Assembly (NCBI GenBank): GCA_950295325.1
Contig: OX485806.1
Span: 10,974,001-11,038,000 of the forward strand
Direction of reading: 5' to 3'
DNA length: 64,000 bases
Origin: Polytrichum commune
Lineage: Eukaryota; Streptophyta; Polytrichopsida; Polytrichales; Polytrichaceae
The translations under genes and the position numbers were made by a program. The notes under the pieces are model-generated. The model was given only the letters and a program-made list of their open reading frames with translations. It made no database searches and was not told the origin of the DNA. Positions 1 to 10,740 of this stretch are shown here, one piece after another. The stretch's first letter is position 1. Each line of letters begins with the position of its first letter.

Positions 1-336
1 AAGATGGAACACAAGATAGATTGTTTGTTTGCAGAAAACAAATGAAATTTGAACAAGATATCATCAATTGTTTCTTAGACCTCCAATGTTACTTAGTATG
101 GGTTGGTTAATAGTTGCACTACGTCCACAAGATTATGTTTAATAGGCTTTTAGTGTATATTCCTTGCTTGGGGGGGGGGGGTATTATCTTTAAGAATTGG
201 AATATTAGGAGTCCTTAAAGTAGGAATTTTTTTTACTGAGCATAAAATATTAATACCCTATTGGTAATTAAATAGCCCTTAATTTTCAACCAAAAGGGGG
301 GGGTGCATTGTGAATTGGCATTTTAACAATGGGATT

Positions 337-442
337 TGTCGTGTAGATAGCGATCGTGTGTCACTGCAACTCGAGTACCAACTACCACTAACAAATAACA
401 CCAAAACATAGCAAAGGCACACATACATAACACACCTCCACA
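337..442 (-). repeat. 106-bp TG...CA terminal unit, copy a (candidate short LTR)
   Basis: On the minus strand it starts TGTGGAGGTGTG after a purine-rich stretch and ends ACACGACA. Two further copies of exactly 106 bp lie at 12822-12927 and 13264-13369. The flanks past the CA end differ in all three copies, so this is a true boundary. This copy is the most diverged. Confidence 0.75.
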
Positions 443-1218
443 TGCCCTCCCTTAGTTGATTATGGAGCCCCGCCAAACAGCTAAGACCAATGCCAATCCA
501 AAGGGCATAGATAATGAAGAATTAATTCGCAACCAACTAGTGTGCTGAACGTCATTCCAAGGAACTGTAGGTTGAGTGCAGTGTGAGCCCCATTTTTAAT
601 CGCCTCTGATGTTTGGCCATCAGATTCCAAAGAATTAATTCCACCGTCTCACGTTCGATCGCGTCTCTAAACCATAACTCCTTATTTTCCACAACACAGT
701 GGAAACCACACATGATCATTGAGTACGACTGGTGGAAGCACCAAGTACCGAAGATCCTCGACATCGAGGACGAGTCTGCTATCCAGATGGTAGAGAAGTC
801 AAGGGTGGCCTCAGGCATGCCATGTGCCAACCACGTTGACACTGATCACACAAGAGCATAGTAGCCGCTCCTTTCTTCTCCCCACACATAAAACATGAAA
901 GACCCTATGGCACAACGGCCACGATGACATGGGGCACAATTTTTGAAATACTCGCGACATTCCCTGCCATCCTTGCCTTCCAACAACAACAAACCACTCG
1001 GCAACACCTCCTTCACCCGAAGGACAGTGCACCCCGCCTTGACATCCAATATCGTAGGCGCCTCACATTGGAGATAAACATAATATCCCTATCAGAATCT
1101 CCGCAACTGGGGTCAGTAAGCACCGTTGCAAATGCGTGCATAACGCAATGTGTCACGGTGCTGAGCAATGGACAAATTTTCCATGGCCGTAGGCATGGCC
1201 CTCTGGAAGAATTGAGCA
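337..1218 (-). mobile_element. 3' fragment of the PHD/methyltransferase retrotransposon family, inverted
   Basis: Read on the minus strand, this matches the 3' end of the large element at 12.0-12.93 kb: the integrase tail just after the catalytic domain, the basic tail (VKEVLPSGLLLLEG), a damaged PHD-finger region, the 3' untranslated region, the polypurine stretch, and a 106-bp TG...CA unit at 337-442. The match stops near 1218, so the copy is 5'-truncated. The reading frame is broken in several places and the PHD cysteines are only partly kept. It shows that the family has more than one copy and that the 106-bp unit ends an element, because the sequence beyond 337 is unrelated to that beyond the other copies. 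Confidence 0.85.
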
Positions 1219-1591
1219 CCCCCATCTGCAACGGTAATTGACACTTTGTGCGGCACATGCCCTTGTGCCCAAGCCTTAGCTCTCATCCTCTAAGGCATTT
1301 TCAAGCACCAAACAACAAACACCCACCCTAATTCAAGTGTTCCCTCAACAAAATTTCTCACAACATAATTACATTGTATTGTCTAATTAGTGTGGGTTGC
1401 CCTTCGGATTTGCGTGTTGCTATAACTTTTTACTGACATTATCAATTTTTTATCAACTAAGTTATATCATGTTCTTCACTGTGCATGCATACTAACTACT
1501 TATGTTATTTGGGAAAAAATGATACTCTCAATAAAATGTTGTAGCAATGCGTAACTCCAAATGGTAACCCACGTTGATTAGACAAAACAAT
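1219..1591. other. Intergenic, no feature recognised
   Basis: AT-rich sequence between the inverted retrotransposon fragment and the MITE at 1592. No convincing ORF or repeat seen. Confidence 0.4.
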
Positions 1592-2343
1592 GTACACTAA
1601 ATATTGTATTCATTGTCACTTATTGTTTGGAATTACACAATGTTATATCTATTAACTCTATATCACACGATCTACCAACAAATGTCAAATTGGTTGTTTG
1701 GACATTTATAGCACATCAACAACTTTAATTGGTAAAAACTTACATCTTCAGCAATAGAAAGATACAACACCGTGTAACTCCAAAGAGCAAGTGACACTAA
1801 GGGCCGCTTTACACATAGAGGCTGGGCCAATTCGTTGTGTAAGAGGCTTGAAATCCTCACTTGTGATTGGCCAAAAGGTTTAAATCGGCCTCAACCCCTT
1901 TACACCTAGAGGCAGGGTCGATTTGGTGGTATGAAATTTTTAGTCAAAAAATGCACGGTATGACACGGCCCGAGCTCGTTGAATTGGGTGCACCCAAAAT
2001 GGAGGGCCAATGTCACATTTCAATAATAAAAACTCTTTTTGAATAAAAAATGATTTCTTCAACGAACCATATCCATTGGATTATGTGGAAACATGAACGG
2101 CTTTATGCTAGATTATGCTAGATCCGTTGGATTATCCTAGATTTATTGAATCGACCTAGCTTCTTGGCCCTAAGGCCTTTACATATGGAAAAATTGGCCC
2201 GCATTATAATCTTATCATAATGTGTAGTTGAGGACGGTCTCCAACCCAAAAAGGGCTGAAATTTCATGCAATCGGCCTCTTGGGGAATTGGCCTGGCCTC
2301 TAGGTGTAAATTACAGCGGCCCTTAATTATCATATTTAGTGTA
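1592..2343 (+). mobile_element. MITE family 1 copy, split by another MITE
   Basis: The ends resemble the family signature (TACACTAAATATTG at left, ATCATATTTAGTGTAG at right) and the interior shares the TTGGAATTACACAATG and GGTTGTTTGGACATT blocks with the copies at 26991-27222, 28431-28652 and about 62385-62582. The right terminal repeat is interrupted at 1800 by a second MITE (1801-2322). Removing that insertion restores the family's right end. Confidence 0.7.
1801..2322 (+). mobile_element. MITE family 2 copy (PIF/Harbinger-like), nested
   Basis: The termini are inverted repeats: GGGCCGCTTTACACATAGAG at left and the reverse complement of a sequence ending CTCTAGGTGTAAATTACAGCGGCCC at right. 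Flanks are TAA (left) and TTA (right), an imperfect 3-bp target duplication. A related element at 27262-27635 has a perfect TAA duplication. No ORF remains, so it is non-autonomous. Confidence 0.7.
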
Positions 2344-2642
2344 GTCCGTTTTCGGTAACCCAAGTGACAGAGAACAAAGGTTAACTTACCACAGTAAACA
2401 ATTTGCAGCACTGCCACCTGAGGCACTCCTCAATATAATAATAAGCGCCTCCGTCTCCCAAGCTGTACCCTGTCACAGGCACCAATGAAGACAGAAATTA
2501 ACTTCGCTGACAAAGACGGGGACACGAGGGACGGCGTCCTTTGCCCTGCCCTGCGTCCCCCGCATGCACACTTATTAACATACTCAAAGTAACTTATATA
2601 TAATCCCTCCCTCCATGTAATTAAGCCGCCTTATAATCTCGG

Positions 2643-3460
2643 TACTGTACTCCCTCTTGAGGATGACACGTTTAGGAACACACACAAAAAAAGTCGTATT
2701 ATCGAGGTGTCGTCTTCTCATTTACTTTACTATGACAAATGGTGTAAAGTTGTGGTATTGCTGAGGGAGTATGAAAACATAAGTAATATGAGTTTAAAAG
2801 TATAGACAATGAGTTTGAGCGATATCGATGGTGTGAAAAATAATAACTTTTAATTAGAAACAAACATGAATGTTCTCGAGAACTCTTGGAATAATAAGAG
2901 TCCAAAGATCTGTGGTGTTGCCTACCCAAGTTAGCAACTGTCTTATCTAAATTTCCTATTAACTTTTGAAAACTAAGAATTTCATTAACACCAACGTATA
3001 AAGAATTCTCTAACAAAAAATGAGACAATAATGATGCATGACATTTAGCATCACTAAGCTTTATTATACGTGGAGCAACATCATTCACATCCACTGAATG
3101 TAGATTAATATCAAAATCAAAGTCTTATGCATGATTGGTTCCCAAAGCAGCATCCACCAACTCATCAATACTCATCCACCAATTCACGGCAACATACTAG
3201 GTAGGAGGCCACTCTAACCCTAATTCTCATTAAGTTCCCAATGGTATGTGAAGTTCCCAAGTAGTTCCCAAGTTGAAATGAATGCATTTTAGATGTACAT
3301 AACATAAATGAAAGGAATTTTAGCATTAACCACCTCTTTGATATGACAAAACATAGATTCTAAATATCGCATTATCAAGTGTCACAGTCGTATAAAAGAG
3401 GGAGTTTTGAACTAAAAAGTTTGGTGTCGCAAAAATGTGTCGTATTAACGAGGTTAGACT
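2643..3460 (-). pseudogene. Possible pogo/Tigger-like transposase remnant
   Basis: The minus frame 3094-2699 reads SDAKCHASLLSHFLLENS, then FQKLIGNLDKTVANLGRQH and LDSYY. This helical pattern reminds me of the C-terminal tail of pogo/Tigger-type DDE transposases, but I see no catalytic residues. The flanks carry related short motifs (CGTATTATCGAGG near 2695, CGTATTAACGAGG near 3440, and CTCCCTCTT at one end versus AAGAGGGAG at the other) that could be worn element ends. The assignment is tentative. Confidence 0.3.
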
Positions 3461-3793
3461 TGTCACGGTATGCGGCGTCGACGGCCGCATCTTATCCGTT
3501 GGGTTTCATCCATCTAGATTTGGATGGATGAATCTAGATGTGGAGAGGAAGGCTCCTAAGTGAGGAGCCTCCTCCTTGGCTTGGCATTCTTGCCAAGTCA
3601 AGTCTTGTGAGTTAGTGTGTGGAGAGAGCTTGTTTGAGGTATAGATTGCATGATTTTGCAATAAATTTTGAGTTCTTCTTTCCCTACTTACACTCTTGGA
3701 TTCTCCCTTGGTGGAGTGAGAGATAGCTTGACTAGTTGTGTGCATTTGAAGAGAGATTTAGAGCTCTTGCAAGGGTTTGATTCTCTTCCTTCT
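3461..3793 (+). repeat. 333-bp direct repeat X, 5' copy
   Basis: Begins TGTCACGGTATGCGGCG. It is repeated at 12930-13262 with about six differences by eye, five of them transitions. It contains self-complementary stretches (GGCTCCTAAGTGAGGAGCC, CTTGGCATTCTTGCCAAG) and a CAATAAA motif, as LTRs often do. It is either the start of a longer LTR or leader sequence next to the LTR; the two are not separable here. Confidence 0.85.
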
Positions 3794-5306
3794 CACTTGG
3801 CAAGAATGCTTCATTTTTTTATGTTTTCTTCTTCATTCTTGAGATGTAATGTGCAAGGGAGGGCGTGAAGACAAGGAGTGACGAAGTTATGAAGTTCCGG
3901 AGCGAGAAAACCCCGGATTTGCGAAGCAAGATAAAGAATGTTTGCTTGTGAATGTCACTTCAAGGTGAATTGTAGTGACAAGTTGTTGAATTTTCCACGG
4001 AATTTTATGTCAATTGATTGCCTGCAAGCATGAATTTGTGAAGTGGGAGGTGAAGGGGACATTCTTGATCCTAAAAAGATATCAAACTGTTAACAAAAAA
4101 AAAAAAAACAGAAGAAAGAGAGGAAGAGGGAGGCGGTCTGCCTCCCTCCGCTGCTGGTCAGGGCTGCTGGTCTGCGCTGGTCTGGATAGCGGCGGCCATC
4201 TGCGTCTGTCCGCGGCCGCCAGTGTTTGTCAGTAGCCGCCTGCTGGGACAAGGGATCAGGGAGGTTTCTTACTTAATCCAACCTCCTGCTGGTGCAGCTG
4301 GGGCAGGGGATTGGGGAGGATTTTCACAAATTAACCAATCCCGACACGGGGTAGTGATCGGGAAGATTTTTGTTTGGACGTAATCGGTTTAGATCCGGGT
4401 GTTTGCAAGTCAAACCGGTTACGTATTAACACTCTTTATTTATTTATTTAGTTTTAGTTTTAGTTTTTCTTAATTAATCAATGCGTTAATGAATTAAAAG
4501 CGGACTTAATTTAATATAATTAATTTTAATTAATTAATTAGGTTATGTTTCCTTTCAACTTCTAATTTTTCTCTTCTCTCTAAGGGGTTAATTTCTTAGG
4601 CTTATTAATCAAGGACACAAGGAATAAACCTAAGCTCTTATGAAATATTAAAAATACTTGGGATTCTTTTTAGGGGTTGTGTTGTACGAAATTTCCGAGG
4701 GGTGTGTCATTGGGAATTAGGTGGCATGTGGAATTTTCGTTCGGCCTAAAATAAATTATTATTAGGGTCGAATTGTGTTTATCAGCACATATTCCTGGCA
4801 TTGTTGTGAGGAGAGATTCTTAGGTAGTGGTGAAAAAATGAGAGATGTGCATTTTCATTTCTTAAGCAATAGGGGCTCTTCATTTTGACAACCAACCGCA
4901 GGCGGGTGCCGGTTGGTCGCGGTCGCTTTCAATTTTTGTTTAAATGTTGTTTGGGGAAGAGGATCCAGTGCTGAAAATTGCATTGTTTTCTGTCTTTTGT
5001 TTTGGTACCTTCCCCCGTCGCGGGTTGTATTGCTGGCAGTTGTCGGCATTGCCCCATTTTGTGTTGTTATAGATTATGATAGGGTACTGTGGAGGTGAGG
5101 TCGGATTAATGACCGACGGGACCTTTGTTTGTGCACCAAGTGGGCGGTGCTTGTTTTCACTTGTGGTGAGGCTGGGTTAATGACCAACAGACCATAAGTT
5201 TTGGTGGTGGTTGTAGGTGCAGGTTGCCTTTGACCCTTTTTCTCTTTGTACCTGGATACTAATTCATTTTGGGTTGTTGATTCGGTGACCATCCCATTGT
5301 GGGTTT
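3794..5306 (+). other. Retrotransposon 5' leader / possible rest of 5' LTR
   Basis: About 1.5 kb without a convincing ORF before the Gag start. It holds an A-run with a purine-rich patch (4086-4135), a GC-rich patch (4136-4260), and a stretch at about 4345-4430 that matches MITE family 3 (ATCGGTTTAGATCCG, AACCGGTTACGT). I found no clear tRNA primer-binding site of the usual TGGTATCAGAG type. Confidence 0.5.
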
Positions 5307-8300
5307 ATGGTTACAACTCGTACTCAACACTATCGTTCTCCGTCCCCAGGAGCATCGGAAGGTCATCCCTCGGACCTCTCGGACGTTGAACTAGTGGTAG
5401 TACCTAACGAGGTTTTTCAGCCTACTTCGGCGTGGGGGACTATCACTCGGTCTCACGTCCTGTGGGTGGGAATCTTTGACGATATGGAGGACGAGACTAG
5501 GGGAGGGATACGGGACCGGTTTTCCGGTCGAGCAGGGACCATTTCTCTGCAAGACTGGAAAATCCGGTTTCGTACGTGGATGCGAGAGAAACGCCAACGC
5601 AATACCAATTTTAACGATTGGTATGCGTTCGAGCTTCTGCCTCAGCATTTGGAGCATGAAGCTCTCCAAATTTATGAGCAGTGGACGGAGGCTGATTGGA
5701 TGGAGCTGCGCCAGGTGGAGCGATACTGGGAGACTCGGGTTGAGTTGGTATCCACATTGAAGGAAGGCGCAGCTTCCAGTTTCATGGCCGTCCCTGAGGT
5801 TAAATCGGAGGTGTCGGAGGGAGTATTTGTGGTGGACGTAGAGGGAGTTTCTCCTGGTGAATCCAAGGATAAGGGTTCTGCTCCCGCTGTGGCGAAGACG
5901 TCGAGCCCCATTCTTCCATTCTCCCGTTATGCCCAGGCTACCCAGGCGGCTTTAGCCTCTTTGGGGGCTCCGCCAGTTTTTGAGCCGTTGCGGGCATTTG
6001 AGCTGCATCTACATGAGGAGTACGGAGGTTTCCGTCGGGACCAGATGCAGCGGATACAAGATTTTAGACGGGAGAAGGACGATACACCTCGTACCATGTA
6101 TACGAGGTTGGCGAGGTTTGCCAGAGAATCTAGAGGTGTGTTTGCGGAAAGTCAATTGGTAAAGGTGTTTTTGTCTAAGATTGACAAACGCCTTCTTGAC
6201 TTGGCGCTGCCCAGGATCATCATGAATTATGGTGGTCGGGCGACACTCGCAGAGGCATTCACCATTGTGGAGCAATGTGATCGTGCATTGTGTCAGCACG
6301 ACGCCACTGATTTGGTGTCCCTGCTAGTAGATTCTAGCAAATCCCGAAGAGTTCCGGTTGCGGCTGCGGGATTGGCGGAAGCCGAGGTAGACAAGACTAT
6401 GTATTGTTGGTCTTGTGGGCAGGCTGGCCACGCTAAGAAGGACTGTCCTTCGAAGCAAAGGCAAGCCCAAACCGTCACTACTCCGAAGCGGAACCCATTT
6501 GTTCCCGCTAAGGGCTCGGCGAAGGGGACGACGGGTAATCAGTTACCCAAGCAGTTGAAGTGTTCCCATTGTGGGCGGAACAATCATGCGGTGGAGAACT
6601 GCTTTGCTCTCCATCCTGAGAAACGTCCTTCTTCCGACCGGGAGAAGACGTTGGAGGCGAAGATTGGAGCCATGGAGGAGAGGTTCAAAAGCTTGGCGTC
6701 ATCCGGCCAAATCTTGGCCTCACCGTCTTCCTTCGGAGCTCAGGCTAGTTCTTCCACTCCGGATTACTATATGTTCGGAGCCTCGGGCGAGGTGGTGAGT
6801 TCCGCGGCCGTGACACGTGCTCAAGCCGTGTCACAATCCATACCTTCGACCACAAATGAATATGTGGCAAGCTCGCGAGCTCGGGACAATGCGCCTGCGG
6901 ACCAAATTGGTCAGACACGACTACCATTATCTTTTGGATTGGCCGATGCCGTCCAATTTGTCAGTGGTCGTCATCCAAATGATGAGGTTTCACATTCAGC
7001 GACCGATGTGGCGCACACGTTGGCATCCAAGGTGTTGCACACACCTTTGTTCACGGCCATGGAATGGTCATCGCCAGAGTTTCAACCTGCTAAGGTTTTT
7101 TACTTAGCAGGTAGGATTTTGGAAGGGAAGGCATCCTTACCTTCTTTGACTGTGGCTCAAGCCACTACGGACATCCCTGCTTCTGAAGATCCTGAAGATG
7201 TGGCCAAACGGCGAGCGAGACTTGCGGCAGAGACCATTGCGTCTTTTGACGCACACGCCTTAGATGACAAAGCACCGACCACGTCTTATGACTCACCAGT
7301 ATCCGCGGGTGCATCCTATCTGTCTGATGTCGCTGCTAGACCTGTCCGCGAGCGCCGCGGCATTCGATCCGGCGTTGTGCGTATGGTCAATGATACCGGA
7401 ATTTTGGTGGTCAGTCGCACTGGGAGCAATGCTACTCGGGTTGCTCCCCGTTGTGTGATGATGGATTCAGGGGCACAGCCAGTTATGATCGGCAAAAGGC
7501 TTGCCCAAAAGTTGAGGTTGACGGCCGAGGATTTGGCTCCCTGTCCATTCACCATTGTCACATCCATTGGTCACGTGGAGCAGGCCATGGGTTATACTCG
7601 AGAGCCATTACAACTTAGCTTCCAAGTGAAGCCTGAAGATTCACCCGCACCTCTTCTTCTTAGGTGTGCGGTGACGGATGCGACCAACTATGACATTTTA
7701 GTTGGTCAGCAAGCACTTTACCCTTTGGGTTTTATTTTGGACAACTGGACTGAGGAGGCGTGGATCCGACCAGGTTGGTCGGCTGGGGATGGCCGCATGG
7801 AACTTATTCCCGTGGCTTTCGCGGCGGCCGCGACCATAGCACCATTATCTATGGTTTTTGGATGTGGTACTATGGTGGACACATTGCCTTATGGTTCCGC
7901 ATTGTTGGAGGAGTCATTGGCATTCATGGGGAGTACAGACGATCAACTGGATATAGCACCTGAGGGTGTATTGGTGCGCCATCCCAAGGATCCCCTTCCT
8001 CTTTGGCGTGATTCCGCCGAGCTATTTCGGAGGTGCGAGGATATTGTTCACTCTCTCACTCCTAGGACACCGGTCATATCATGTGTCCTCTCGACATTGG
8101 CACATCCCATTTTATGGCAGCCGCCAGACGCGGGGATTACTTTGGTGGAACTGTTTGGGGGCATCGGCACGGGCTTAGCAGCTGTATTGGAGGCTGGCCT
8201 CACGGTCAGACGGTATGTCTATGTGGACAACTCTCCAGTGTCCACCCGTGTGGCTCGTCACCATCTTCACCAGTTGATGGTATTGTACCCCCAGCAGTTA

Positions 8301-9149
8301 CACCCAACTGCCATTCGTGGGTGTTTTTCACGTCTCCCTCGTGATGTTACACTCATCAGTGAGGCCGACTTACGACACTTGGGCCCGGTGGATATGGTGA
8401 TTGCGGGATGGCCATGTCAAGGCCACTCACGTGCTGGGGCAGGCCGAGGTTTAGAGGATTCCAGGTCTAGCCTTTTCTGGGACCTCATCCGGCTTATGCA
8501 GTGGTGGTTTACCCACCAACCTTCTCCTCCAGGGTATATCTTCGAGAATGTAACTTTGTTGGGAGACTCTCAGGACAAGGTGTTGGAAGGCGGTCATTAT
8601 GTCCGTCAACACCTTGGACATCCCATTTTTGTGGATGCTGCGAGCATTGGTTCTTATGCCCACCGGCCTCGGTGGATTTGGACCAACCTCGCACCGTCAT
8701 CTAATTTAGCTGCAGCATTTTCTGCAGTGTCTTCACCTTTGGATCAGAAGGTGGATGACATCTTGGATCCAAACCGGACCTCTTTGCCGGTTGTTCGAGA
8801 TGATTTACCCCCGTTGGCATTGGTCAACAAAGTGGGGGCACCACGGAAGGCCTTTCCCACCTTTATGACGTTTCCACAGTCATTCGCCTTCCGCGATCGG
8901 GGGCCGGGTATGGTGTGGGATGCTAACACCAAAATCCACACCGAACCGTTGGCTGACGAACGGGAGCGGGCCATGGGATTCCGCACTGGCACCACCGCAA
9001 CTCCTAATATTTCTGAGGGCCAACGACGCTTCGTGTTGGGCCAAGCCATGGATTTTTATACCATGGTGTGGACTGTTGCTTTATGCCTTTCATTGCAAAG
9101 GCATCGTGGTGAACAGTGGTTGTCTCTGGGGGCAGAGGACTCTGGTTAG
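5307..9149 (+). CDS. Gag-protease-DNA methyltransferase polyprotein (ORF1)
   Basis: 1280 codons, uninterrupted. Gag-like helical regions lie around residues 85-140 and 220-345. CCHC zinc knuckles are at 367-380 (CWSCGQAGHAKKDC) and 419-432 (CSHCGRNNHAVENC). A retropepsin-type protease has its active site at Asp720 (DSGA) and a later ILVG strand near 800. From about 945 a cytosine-5 methyltransferase follows: motif I LFGGIGTG (~950), motif IV GWPCQGHS with catalytic Cys1037, motif VI FENV (Glu1080), motif VIII HRPRW (1119-1123), and a C-terminal ERERAMGF...RRFVLGQAM block matching motifs IX-X. The unpermuted order and the ENV/ERER.xGF features resemble DNMT3 most. All key residues look present, so the enzyme may be active. 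The stop is TAG, and the same frame stays open beyond it. Confidence 0.93.
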   Translation: MVTTRTQHYRSPSPGASEGHPSDLSDVELVVVPNEVFQPTSAWGTITRSHVLWVGIFDDMEDETRGGIRDRFSGRAGTISLQDWKIRFRTWMREKRQRNTNFNDWYAFELLPQHLEHEALQIYEQWTEADWMELRQVERYWETRVELVSTLKEGAASSFMAVPEVKSEVSEGVFVVDVEGVSPGESKDKGSAPAVAKTSSPILPFSRYAQATQAALASLGAPPVFEPLRAFELHLHEEYGGFRRDQMQRIQDFRREKDDTPRTMYTRLARFARESRGVFAESQLVKVFLSKIDKRLLDLALPRIIMNYGGRATLAEAFTIVEQCDRALCQHDATDLVSLLVDSSKSRRVPVAAAGLAEAEVDKTMYCWSCGQAGHAKKDCPSKQRQAQTVTTPKRNPFVPAKGSAKGTTGNQLPKQLKCSHCGRNNHAVENCFALHPEKRPSSDREKTLEAKIGAMEERFKSLASSGQILASPSSFGAQASSSTPDYYMFGASGEVVSSAAVTRAQAVSQSIPSTTNEYVASSRARDNAPADQIGQTRLPLSFGLADAVQFVSGRHPNDEVSHSATDVAHTLASKVLHTPLFTAMEWSSPEFQPAKVFYLAGRILEGKASLPSLTVAQATTDIPASEDPEDVAKRRARLAAETIASFDAHALDDKAPTTSYDSPVSAGASYLSDVAARPVRERRGIRSGVVRMVNDTGILVVSRTGSNATRVAPRCVMMDSGAQPVMIGKRLAQKLRLTAEDLAPCPFTIVTSIGHVEQAMGYTREPLQLSFQVKPEDSPAPLLLRCAVTDATNYDILVGQQALYPLGFILDNWTEEAWIRPGWSAGDGRMELIPVAFAAAATIAPLSMVFGCGTMVDTLPYGSALLEESLAFMGSTDDQLDIAPEGVLVRHPKDPLPLWRDSAELFRRCEDIVHSLTPRTPVISCVLSTLAHPILWQPPDAGITLVELFGGIGTGLAAVLEAGLTVRRYVYVDNSPVSTRVARHHLHQLMVLYPQQLHPTAIRGCFSRLPRDVTLISEADLRHLGPVDMVIAGWPCQGHSRAGAGRGLEDSRSSLFWDLIRLMQWWFTHQPSPPGYIFENVTLLGDSQDKVLEGGHYVRQHLGHPIFVDAASIGSYAHRPRWIWTNLAPSSNLAAAFSAVSSPLDQKVDDILDPNRTSLPVVRDDLPPLALVNKVGAPRKAFPTFMTFPQSFAFRDRGPGMVWDANTKIHTEPLADERERAMGFRTGTTATPNISEGQRRFVLGQAMDFYTMVWTVALCLSLQRHRGEQWLSLGAEDSG

Positions 9150-10740
9150 GGGGCACAGCGGTCCACACCCATGGAGGAGGGAATTCACGCCATGGTTGGA
9201 GAAGCCGAACGAATTTTTCAATTCGAGCAGCATGTGATGGAGGAGCTTCGAGCTCAACATTTTTACACTGCTTCAGTTTCTTCGCCTACGGTGGTGGCTT
9301 CATCATCACATATTGGTGGTGATGAAGAAATGTCAGACTCTAGTGCTAGCACCGAGACTGGGGCATGGTTAATGCCCCCTCCTCTCATTAGCAATTAGAG
9401 TATGTGCCAACATCAGGTGGTTCTTCTTTGGTGGAGAGGAAGACTACAGAGTTTGATGATTGGCCATTGGAATTGGGCCCTCATCTCACTGGTGCTGAGG
9501 CACGGAAAATACGAGCATTTATTCGCTCGTACCGTAGGTGTTTTGGTTTTAGCCTTCAAGATCTTGAAGGTTATTAAGGAAAGCCCATCCACATTCAGTT
9601 GGAGGACGACCATCCCATTTTTCGGAGACCTTATAGGCTCAGTGTTTCCGAGCGGAGTGGCGTTCAGGCTCGTTGCCGAGAGCTTTTGGCAGCAAGGCTC
9701 ATCGAACTTTCCAACGGGGAGTATGCTTGTGCTACGGTTATGCCATCGAAAAATGATATCTTTGGCAATTGGACGGAGAAGCGGATGTGCGGGGATTACC
9801 GTCCAGTTAATCGGATGACCAAGTCGGATCGATATCCCATGCCAATCCTGGAGGAGTTGTTCGATGCCCTCGGATTTGCTCGAGTCTTTAGCACGTTGGA
9901 CTTGAGATCCGGCTATCACCAACTCCCATTACTTGTGGGAGACCGAGTGAAAACCACATTATGGGGAGTTGATCAAGATGGGAAAGATCAACTTTACCAT
10001 TGGAAGTTTCTTCCGTTTGGCCTAAAGAATGCACATGCGGAGTTTCAAAGAGTGATGGACCAAGTTCTCTCTGGCTTACCCTTTGCTCGGTGTTACATTG
10101 ATGACGTTATCATTTTCAGTATAACACCACATGAGCACGTAAGGCATCTTCAAGCCGTTTTTGAGCGGTTGCAACGGTGGGGATTGCGCTTGCACCACGG
10201 CAAGTGCAAGTTTTTCCATGACCGGCTGGCATATCTGGGGCATATGATTGTTCCAGGAGGTCTTGGGGTACAACAAGCTAAGGTGGACGCCTTGCAGAAG
10301 ATTCCGGCACCGGTTGATGTGCCGAGACTTCGTGCTTTCTTGGGCTTGGCGAATTACTATCGGCGATTCGTCAAGAACTTTAGCTTGATCGCCAAACCTC
10401 TCACCATTCTCACGAGCAAGGACCAACCATGGACTTGGGGTCGTGAGCAACAACAGGCGTTTGAAACATTGAAGCAGAAACTGGGTACGGCTCTAGTGCT
10501 TCGACGTCCAGATGTCTCCAAATCTTTCCAGTTGCATACGGATTGGAGTTCATTGGGTTTGGGAGCAGTTCTCACTCAGAAGGATGATTTTGGCCGGGAG
10601 TATGTTGTTGCTTACGCTTCGCGAAGCAATAACACGGCGGAGGCTAATTATTCATCCTACGAGGGAGAAGCATTGGCGGCGGTATGGGCTATTGCTCATT
10701 TTCGGCCGTATCTTTATGGTCAGCACTTTACTTTAGTACT
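9150..10740 (+). pseudogene. Retrotransposon pol: linker, reverse transcriptase, RNase H (broken)
   Basis: After the ORF1 TAG the same frame runs to 9398 (linker starting MEEGIHAMVGEAER at 9171). The frame then changes, and the pre-RT region (IRSYRRCFGFSLQDLEGY) has a TAA at 9575-9577 where related proteins usually have Gln or Lys. RT follows without a stop: MCGDYRPVNRMT, FSTLDLRSGYHQ, FLPFGLKNA and the catalytic YIDD at 10094-10105. RNase H keeps an Asp (LHTDWSSLGLGAVL) and the Glu of SYEGEALAAVWAI. Near 10735 one base appears lost, moving the last RNase H motif (TDHQPLRWL) into another frame. RT itself looks intact. Confidence 0.9.

Noticed and set aside
4086-4100. A-run as a retrotransposon poly(A) tail
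   Set aside because: It lies inside the leader of the LTR element, with no upstream non-LTR coding sequence.
9413-9922. 169-codon antisense ORF over the RT region
   Set aside because: It is the shadow of the pol frame on the opposite strand; RT motifs are on the plus strand.
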